Assembly: GCA_900546005.1 (NCBI GenBank)
Contig: URBJ01000071.1
Coordinates: 1 to 11,790, forward strand
Reading direction: 5' to 3'
DNA length: 11,790 nucleotides
Source of the DNA: an uncultured Alistipes sp.
GTDB taxonomy: Bacteria; Bacteroidota; Bacteroidia; Bacteroidales; Rikenellaceae
Notes under the pieces: generated by a model
The model's database searches: none
Told to the model about the DNA's origin: nothing
The model's input: the letters and a program-made list of their open reading frames with translations, nothing else
Made by a program: the position numbers and the translations under genes
Part shown: positions 7,004 through 11,790 of the stretch, in pieces
Layout of the letters: each line of letters opens with the position of its first letter
How positions within the stretch are numbered: position 1 is the stretch's first letter

Positions 7004-8011
7004 ATGAAACAGACAAAGATCGTCATACTGAACTGGAACGGATGCAAACACCTCGAGCGTTTTCTGCCAACGTTAGTCGAAAATACTCCGGAGGCCGGGA
7101 TCGTCGTCGCCGACAACGGATCAACGGACGACTCTTTGGATTTTGTCAGGAGCCGATTCCCTCAGGTTGAGATCGTCACGATGGAGAAAAATTACGGCTA
7201 TGCCGGTGGCTACAACCGGGCATTGGAACAGGTCAAGGCCGACTATTTTCTGCTGCTCAATTCGGATGTCGAAGTTCCTGCCGGCTGGATCGTTCCGCTG
7301 ATCGAAACTTTAGACACCCATCCCGAAGTGGCTGCCGTCTCTCCAAAAATCAGATCCTTCTCCGAACCTGCACGATTCGAATATGCAGGTGCCGCCGGCG
7401 GATTCATAGATTGCTTGGGGTATCCGTTTTGCCGGGGCCGGATTCTGGATTCGATCGAAATGGATGAAGGGCAATACGACGATGCTCGAGATGTTTTCTG
7501 GGCATCGGGGGCCTGCATGTTGGTCCGTAGCGAGGTATTCCGAAAACTGGGCGGATTCGATGCCGACTTTTTCGCCCACATGGAGGAGATCGACTTCTGC
7601 TGGAGAGCCCAGCTGGCCGGGTACAAAATCCGGATCGACCCCCGCAGCATGGTTTTTCACGTCGGAGGAGGAACCCTTCCGAACGACAATCCGCAGAAGA
7701 TCTACCTCAACTTCCGCAACAACCTCTGCATGCTATTCAAGAATCTGTCCCCATGCACCTTTTGGCCCGTATTGTTCACACGCATGGTCATGGACGGTGC
7801 AGCAGCTGTTGTTTTTCTGCTTCAAGGTAAACCCGCATTTTTCAAAAAGGTTTTTCGGGCCCACCTCGATTTTCACAAACAACGGAAATCACTCCATCAA
7901 AAAAGACGAATCATTCAGCAACAACGCATCGCCCGACCCCACGGAATTTTCCGAGGCAGCATTGTTCTGTGCCATGCTCTCGGCCGTAACAGGTTCGGTC
8001 ACATGATGTAA
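7004..8011 (+). CDS. GT2-family glycosyltransferase (rhamnosyltransferase-like)
   Basis: 335 residues. Cytoplasmic-face GT-A enzyme that moves a sugar from a nucleotide donor to a glycan or lipid acceptor. Visible elements: VILNWNG at 7-13, VVADNGSTDDS at 34-44 (donor binding), NYGYAGGYN at 63-71, the metal-binding LLNSDVEV at 84-91 (D88), SGACMLVRSEVF, and EEID at 194-197 with D197 as the likely catalytic base, followed by CWRAQLAGYKI. VFHVGGGT follows. The layout resembles WbbL-like rhamnosyltransferases, but the sugar is not determinable. The C-terminus has a hydrophobic stretch (FLLQGKPAFF region) and a basic tail (HKQRKSLHQKRRIIQQQ, then GIFRGSIV), which fits membrane contact. It is complete and the last gene of the plus-strand operon, 15 bases after the acyltransferase. 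Their pairing suggests work on lipid A, core sugar or another envelope glycan. Confidence 0.92.
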   Translation: MKQTKIVILNWNGCKHLERFLPTLVENTPEAGIVVADNGSTDDSLDFVRSRFPQVEIVTMEKNYGYAGGYNRALEQVKADYFLLLNSDVEVPAGWIVPLIETLDTHPEVAAVSPKIRSFSEPARFEYAGAAGGFIDCLGYPFCRGRILDSIEMDEGQYDDARDVFWASGACMLVRSEVFRKLGGFDADFFAHMEEIDFCWRAQLAGYKIRIDPRSMVFHVGGGTLPNDNPQKIYLNFRNNLCMLFKNLSPCTFWPVLFTRMVMDGAAAVVFLLQGKPAFFKKVFRAHLDFHKQRKSLHQKRRIIQQQRIARPHGIFRGSIVLCHALGRNRFGHMM

Positions 8012-8021
8012 CCGTAAGATC

Positions 8022-8097
8022 ATAGCTGCCTAAGAACACACTCTTCGCGCCCTCTTACGCTTCCCCATTCTGCTCAAAAAGCGGATTTAGCAGCTAT
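8022..8097. repeat. Imperfect inverted repeat between convergent genes
   Basis: ATAGCTGCCTAA (8022-8033) can pair with TTAGCAGCTAT (8087-8097): 11 base pairs with one bulged C at 8030. Inside the loop, CGCTT (8058-8062) can pair with AAGCG (8079-8083). The right arm includes the TAG stop of the HAD gene. The location between two converging operons suggests a bidirectional terminator, but neither strand has a T run after the stem, so this is not a standard intrinsic terminator. It covers nearly all of the 82-base intergenic gap. Confidence 0.4.
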
Positions 8098-8810
8098 TTC
8101 CCGTCTTGGTTTGCACTCCTTTCCAACGACAGCCAACTCCGGTCCAACTGGTCGAAGCTTTGAATAACCGTCGAAACACACGGCAGCGAGTGAAGCGTTT
8201 CGCTGTCGACCGCACCCGAATCCATTGCGACGATACACCCCGCACCGGCTCTGCGTGCCGACTCGATTCCCGAACGGGCATCCTCGACCACAATACACCG
8301 TTCCGGTGACAACCCGATCTTTGCAGCCGCCTTCAAATAGATATCCGGATGCGGCTTACCCGGATGGGTACCGTCGTCATATACGATCGCTGCCGGATCG
8401 AACCATCGGTCCAGACCGAAGTGTTCCCGAAAGAAGCGGACGTTGACAATCTCCGATGCCGTTGCAATCGTATGCGGAACTCCATGTGCACAGAGCCAGT
8501 CCAACAACGATGCAGCTCCCGGAGCCAAATGGAAATGCTCCCGATCCTTCAGACACAACTCCCGATAGATCTCTTCCTTTTCAGCCATCAGCTTCACTTC
8601 CTCTTCATGTGAAATGCTTCTGCCCAACAGATACTCGAAGATCGACTTTCCGCTGCATCCGTGCATCCGCTCTCGCATCTCCTGCTTCGTAAATTCGCGT
8701 CCTCGAGTCCGCAACGAGATCACACGCCACGCCTCCTCCTGTTTATCCGAATCGAAAAACAGAGTTCCGTTAAAATCAAAGATTATTCCGTCGTATCGTT
8801 TCATATCCAT
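8094..8810 (-). CDS. HAD-family (beta-phosphoglucomutase-like) hydrolase, DxN motif I
   Basis: 238 residues, HAD subfamily IA with a helical cap (about 20-90). Motif I is FDFNGTLF at 11-18: D12 is the expected nucleophile, but the second aspartate is replaced by N14. Motif II is T117 in TIATASE, motif III is K152 in HPGKPHPD, and motif IV is VVEDARSGIESA with E176 and D177. All other catalytic elements are intact, so it is probably an active phosphatase or mutase on a small phosphorylated metabolite such as a sugar phosphate; the Asn may lower or change acid/base catalysis. The start at ATG 8810 is favoured over ATG 8804 because TAATG at 8812-8808 would join it by one base to the stop of the M23 gene in the restored frame. 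In the frame as given, the two genes overlap by 35 bases. It is the last gene of the minus-strand operon from prmC. Confidence 0.9.
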   Translation of the reverse strand: MDMKRYDGIIFDFNGTLFFDSDKQEEAWRVISLRTRGREFTKQEMRERMHGCSGKSIFEYLLGRSISHEEEVKLMAEKEEIYRELCLKDREHFHLAPGAASLLDWLCAHGVPHTIATASEIVNVRFFREHFGLDRWFDPAAIVYDDGTHPGKPHPDIYLKAAAKIGLSPERCIVVEDARSGIESARRAGAGCIVAMDSGAVDSETLHSLPCVSTVIQSFDQLDRSWLSLERSANQDGK

Positions 8811-10542
8811 TATCGTTTGTATCGGATCGTCTCGGTCGTCCGGTTACCCTTACCGTCAATTTCAGCGTATGCACGACTCCCCTGTCCCAACGCGTGTCGT
8901 CGAAATAGTGCGTCAACGTCGCACTCTTCGGATCGTACTCGAACAGAGCCCACTCCCCGTCGATCGTCGCCGAATAGGAAGCTACCCCAGAAAAGTCGTC
9001 CGAAATTTTAACCGACATGCTACGCCTGCTCGAAAAATCATCGTTATCCTTGAATTTCGGTGTAATACGGGGCGCTACTGTATCGACTGCAATATAAAAC
9101 GTACCGAAACTGCGGGTCTTGGTCGTTACCTTTCCCTCCTTCCACGCTCCTCCGGCCGAGCTGCGGTGTCCGTTTGCCGAAACACTTCCTACCAAAGCCT
9201 TGTCGCGCAGATACTCCGGGAGCTCCGACGCATCGATCTGCACGGTCATCGACCCGTACACCGGCACATCAGCCGTATGAACGACATACAACGGAGAATA
9301 GGCATAGGAGGGACGTGCTTTGGTTGAAAGGTCAAGCAGAATCGATTCGAAAAGCGCCTTTTGCGGAATGGTCAGCGAGAGACCGCCCTCATCATACCGA
9401 AAATCCTCAGACCACTTGACGGGAATTCCCTGTGGGCGCTCCTTGCGCGGTTGCAAACCCCAAACGACCGGGACAACCAGTGTCGAGGAGTTGCCGCAAT
9501 CGTCATACATCACCACCTCGACCCGGTGCGTTTCCCGATCTGCGAGGGTCAACACTCCGTTCAATCCACGACCGTAAAGCGGCAACCGGTTGTGCGGTCC
9601 CCGATAAAGTTTGTATACTCCATTCCGTGTTTTCCGGGACTGGGGGTAGAGCGCTGCCGCATAACAATAGCGTCCTACATCGAAAGGAACCCGGTCGACC
9701 TCCATCGAGAAGGCCTCCTCTCCGTCATAGAGCACATCAAACGTGTAGATCCCCATCGGATTGGCCGTTCCGTTTTTCTTCTCCGCTGCCTCTACGGCAA
9801 AGTATCCGTTGCGCGAAACCCGCAAAGCCGAAGTATCCTGAATCATATAGACTCCGGTCGCCGCATCGCGACGGACCGTCCGCTTCTGACGCATCGTATG
9901 CACCGGAACGCCCTGCACCGTATCGATCTCTATGTAGTACAACACGACCGGTCGTGGCGGGATCGAGTCGTTGACCTCGAGAATGCCCCGGGCCAATATG
10001 TTCAGCGGACGCTGCGAAGCGGTTTCGCGGACCTCGAGGTGCAGGTGCGGGCCTCCGGACGAACCTCTGTTACCGGATACGGCAATCTGCTCTCCCCGTT
10101 GATAATGAAACATTCCCGCCGGAGGTGTCACATCGACCGCAAACGAACGGCGAGCATACTGTATCTCATGAATATAATCCTCGATTTCATCGGTAAAACG
10201 TTCCAAGTGGCCATACACACTCGTCGTGCCATCGGGATGATCCATATAAAGCGCCTTCCCGAACCCGGATGGAGACACGGCAATCCGCGCAACGGTCCCG
10301 TCTGCAATGGCATAGATCGGCTTACCGATCACCCCTTGGGTCTTGATATCGATTCCGGAGTGGAAATGGTTTCCCCGCAGCTCGCCATAATTGGCCGACA
10401 ACAGCATCGGAAACCGAACCGGCGAAGAGACCGCAACCTCTGGTCCTAACGGTTCGGCCTGCTGGGAATACTGCGCTGCGGCCGCTCCTGCACTACAACA
10501 CAGCATCGCCGCAACCCAACATAACGTCAACTTTCGATTCAT
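8776..10542 (-). CDS. Secreted M23 metallopeptidase (LytM-type), 3' end probably frameshifted
   Basis: 588 residues from ATG 10542. A start at ATG 10590 would overlap recX and put 16 charged residues before the signal peptide, so it is rejected. Residues 1-23 (NRKLTLCWVAAMLCCSAGAAAA) are a signal peptide. The M23 domain (about 40-175) has NHFHSGIDI with H61 and D65, VYGHL with H112, and GPHLHLEVR with H166 and H168, so the zinc site and catalytic histidine are complete. This family cuts peptidoglycan cross-link peptides in the periplasm, though some members only activate amidases. The remaining 400 residues are beta-rich, end in an Ig-like module (DTVAPRITPKF onward) and are common in Bacteroidota M23 proteins; their function is unknown to me. 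After VVHTLKLTV the frame gives an Arg-rich tail that does not fit; the other frame does (see the entry at 8810-8857). Gene gap to recX is 28 bases. Confidence 0.9.
   Translation of the reverse strand: MNRKLTLCWVAAMLCCSAGAAAAQYSQQAEPLGPEVAVSSPVRFPMLLSANYGELRGNHFHSGIDIKTQGVIGKPIYAIADGTVARIAVSPSGFGKALYMDHPDGTTSVYGHLERFTDEIEDYIHEIQYARRSFAVDVTPPAGMFHYQRGEQIAVSGNRGSSGGPHLHLEVRETASQRPLNILARGILEVNDSIPPRPVVLYYIEIDTVQGVPVHTMRQKRTVRRDAATGVYMIQDTSALRVSRNGYFAVEAAEKKNGTANPMGIYTFDVLYDGEEAFSMEVDRVPFDVGRYCYAAALYPQSRKTRNGVYKLYRGPHNRLPLYGRGLNGVLTLADRETHRVEVVMYDDCGNSSTLVVPVVWGLQPRKERPQGIPVKWSEDFRYDEGGLSLTIPQKALFESILLDLSTKARPSYAYSPLYVVHTADVPVYGSMTVQIDASELPEYLRDKALVGSVSANGHRSSAGGAWKEGKVTTKTRSFGTFYIAVDTVAPRITPKFKDNDDFSSRRSMSVKISDDFSGVASYSATIDGEWALFEYDPKSATLTHYFDDTRWDRGVVHTLKLTVRVTGRPRRSDTNDNGYETIRRNNL
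8810..8857 (-). other. Out-of-frame remnant of the M23 C-terminus
   Basis: Reading the minus strand in the frame that ends at TAA 8812-8810 gives DGKGNRTTETIRYKR and a stop. This follows naturally on the in-frame HTLKLTV just before it, giving the LTVTDxxGN end pattern I associate with Ig-like modules of Bacteroidota M23 proteins. The TAA overlaps the HAD start codon as TAATG. The observed junction, TTGACGGTAAGG, fits loss of 10 bases between two ACGGTAA-like copies (an ancestral TTGACGGTAACxGACGGTAAGG), or another loss equal to one base modulo three. A sequencing error would look the same. Confidence 0.6.
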
Positions 10543-10570
10543 CTTCACAAGTCTCTTATCTTTTTCTTTT

Positions 10571-11071
10571 TTAATTTTCTGTAATTTCACCTCTCTCTTT
10601 CATCAGACGTTCCACAACCTCGAGCACCATATCCGTATCGAATCCCAAACCGGCTCCAAAACGTACCAGTTTTCCCCGTAAATCATACGCGTCTCGAGCT
10701 CGTGTTCTGTTCATTTTCATCTGCAACCGACGCTCCAACTTCTCGCGCATCGAAGCTCCGTCCACTTGTTCGAGTGCCTCCTCAACAATCGATTCGTCGA
10801 TCCGTTTGGCCCGAAGCGCCGCCCGGATCTTGTACCGTCCCCAACCGCTGAACCGCACCTTCTCCCGCACGTAAGCCTCCGCATATCGCCGATTGTCTAC
10901 AAAACGCTCCCGCACAAGTGTATCCACAATCCGTTGTCGCTCCCCCTCAGCAACGCCCCATCGTTCGAGCAGGCGCCTCACATCGAACTCCGACCGCTCA
11001 GCCTTGACGCAAAGGTTCATCAGCGATCGGAGCGCCTGCTCCGGTGTTTTTTCTCTTTTATTTATCGCCAT
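10571..11071 (-). CDS. recX: Regulatory protein RecX
   Basis: 166 residues. RecX binds RecA filaments and limits recombinase and SOS coprotease activity. The protein is a chain of three-helix repeats. Recognisable parts are ALRSLMNLCVKAERSEFDVRR at about 13-33 and the best-conserved block at 56-90, RFVDNRRYAEAYV followed by KVRFSGWGRYKIRAALRAKRI. The C-terminus carries the third repeat (RARDAYDLRGKLVRFGAGLGF). Length is normal for Bacteroidota. The ATG at 11071 overlaps the end of prmC by 10 bases (TGGCGATAA), so translation is probably coupled. The neighbour is prmC, not recA, as is frequent in this phylum by my recollection. No LexA-type operator was visible, though the operon promoter lies outside the window. 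Confidence 0.93.
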   Translation of the reverse strand: MAINKREKTPEQALRSLMNLCVKAERSEFDVRRLLERWGVAEGERQRIVDTLVRERFVDNRRYAEAYVREKVRFSGWGRYKIRAALRAKRIDESIVEEALEQVDGASMREKLERRLQMKMNRTRARDAYDLRGKLVRFGAGLGFDTDMVLEVVERLMKERGEITEN

Positions 11072-11790
11072 ACCGCCTCCGCCATCCGCTGTTTCCCGAA
11101 CATATCATCATGCACCGCTACTTCCGAATAGCCCGACTGTTCCAACAGCGAGGCTACCTCACTGCCGTAACGTTCATTCAACTCGAACCAAAGCATGCCA
11201 CCCGGATTCAATGAGCGGCACCCATACCCGGCAATCGCACGATAGAAGACGAGCGGATCGTCATCCGGAACAAACAGGGCCCGATGGGGTTCATACCGCA
11301 ACACGTTGGGTCGCATTTCGTCCCTTTCCTGCAAAGTTACATACGGAGGGTTGCTCACGATCAGGTCAAAATGTCCCGATGGGCCCTCCTGCAACATATC
11401 GCACCGGACAAAATCGACCAAAACCCGATGCCTGCGGGCATTCTCCCGCGCAACCTCGAGAGCCGACTCCGAAACATCGACAGCCACGACCTTCGCCTGT
11501 TTCATTTCAGCAGCCAACGTTACAGCAATGCAGCCACTTCCTGTCCCCACGTCCAACACCCGAAGTCCTGAACGCCCTCTGCATCGATCGGTAATCATCC
11601 GGACAAGCTCTTCCGTCTCGGGACGCGGAATCAGCACTCCCTCCCGAACCGCAAACTTCCGATCCAAAAACCATGCGAACCCGGTGATGTACTGCGCCGG
11701 ACAATGGTCGCGAATCGCCGCCAGAATCTGGGGCAGCTCCTCGTAGTCGGGACACGGAGCCGCCGGCTCTACAATCACGTCGGTGAAGCG
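11062..11790 (-). CDS. prmC: Release factor glutamine methyltransferase PrmC (N-terminus outside window)
   Basis: 242 codons in the window; the frame is open to the edge, and an internal GTG at 11778 is not the true start. About 40 N-terminal residues are missing compared with the usual 280. PrmC (HemK) methylates the Gln of the GGQ motif of peptide release factors RF1 and RF2 using S-adenosylmethionine. Visible: PAQYITGFAWF, the LIPRPETEELV block, the SAM-binding motif VLDVGTGSGCIAV, the acidic strand end AVDVSESAL, and the substrate-binding SNPPY at 11341-11355, followed by the typical EPHRALFVPDDDPLVFYRAI. The C-terminus is complete and overlaps recX by 10 bases. It heads the part of the operon seen here. 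Confidence 0.95.
   Translation of the reverse strand, partial: RFTDVIVEPAAPCPDYEELPQILAAIRDHCPAQYITGFAWFLDRKFAVREGVLIPRPETEELVRMITDRCRGRSGLRVLDVGTGSGCIAVTLAAEMKQAKVVAVDVSESALEVARENARRHRVLVDFVRCDMLQEGPSGHFDLIVSNPPYVTLQERDEMRPNVLRYEPHRALFVPDDDPLVFYRAIAGYGCRSLNPGGMLWFELNERYGSEVASLLEQSGYSEVAVHDDMFGKQRMAEAVWR

Noticed and set aside
6272..7051. 259-codon minus-strand frame
   Set aside because: It is antisense to the acyltransferase and lacks any recognisable motif.
8013..8059. CGTAAG (8013-8018) and CTTACG (8054-8059) as a second inverted repeat
   Set aside because: Only 6 pairs with a 35-base loop, and it would cross the longer repeat at 8022-8097. Probably chance.
9361..10449. 362-codon open frame on the plus strand, opposite the M23 gene
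   Set aside because: It is fully antisense to a well-supported gene with intact catalytic motifs. Its product is rich in Arg, His and Ile with no recognisable domain, as expected for the reverse of biased codons.
1..11790. CRISPR array, toxin-antitoxin, defence, phage or transposon system
   Set aside because: No regular direct repeats, transposase, integrase, terminal inverted repeats or known defence domains were seen. The NYN domain is the only nuclease-like element and has no antitoxin-like partner.

Overview
The window looks like chromosomal DNA from a member of the Bacteroidota, most likely order Bacteroidales. An Alistipes/Rikenellaceae-like source is possible but that rank is low confidence. 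The reasons are two promoter-like sites of the Bacteroidota type (TTTG or TTG, about 19-20 bases, TAnnTTTG), mostly weak Shine-Dalgarno sequences, a secreted GH78 alpha-L-rhamnosidase, and an M23 peptidase of the long Bacteroidota form. No rRNA, tRNA, CRISPR array, insertion sequence or phage gene was seen.

There are three transcription blocks. Block 1 (minus strand, 3231 to 1) is a NYN nuclease-like protein with a C-terminal cold-shock domain, followed after 27 bases by the GH78 rhamnosidase, whose 3' end leaves the window. Block 2 (plus strand, 3559 to 8011) is a tightly packed run: an uncharacterised acidic protein with a long disordered middle, rsmI (16S rRNA 2'-O-methyltransferase), an inositol monophosphatase-family enzyme, an LpxL/HtrB-family acyltransferase and a GT2 glycosyltransferase. 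Blocks 1 and 2 diverge from 3232-3558, which carries one good promoter match in each direction.

Block 3 (minus strand, 11790 to 8094) is prmC (N-terminus outside the window), recX, a secreted M23 peptidase and a HAD-family phosphatase, with overlapping or nearly overlapping genes. Blocks 2 and 3 converge at 8012-8093, which holds a long imperfect inverted repeat. Functionally, block 2 mixes ribosome modification with cell-envelope lipid and glycan assembly, and block 3 mixes release-factor methylation, RecA control and envelope remodelling.

I do not see an obvious undescribed multi-gene system. The points most worth a second look are: a probable frameshift at the 3' end of the M23 gene, where the other frame restores both a family-like tail and a TAATG overlap with the next gene; the NYN plus cold-shock fusion; the uncharacterised protein that opens block 2; and the HAD enzyme whose first motif has Asn in place of the second Asp.
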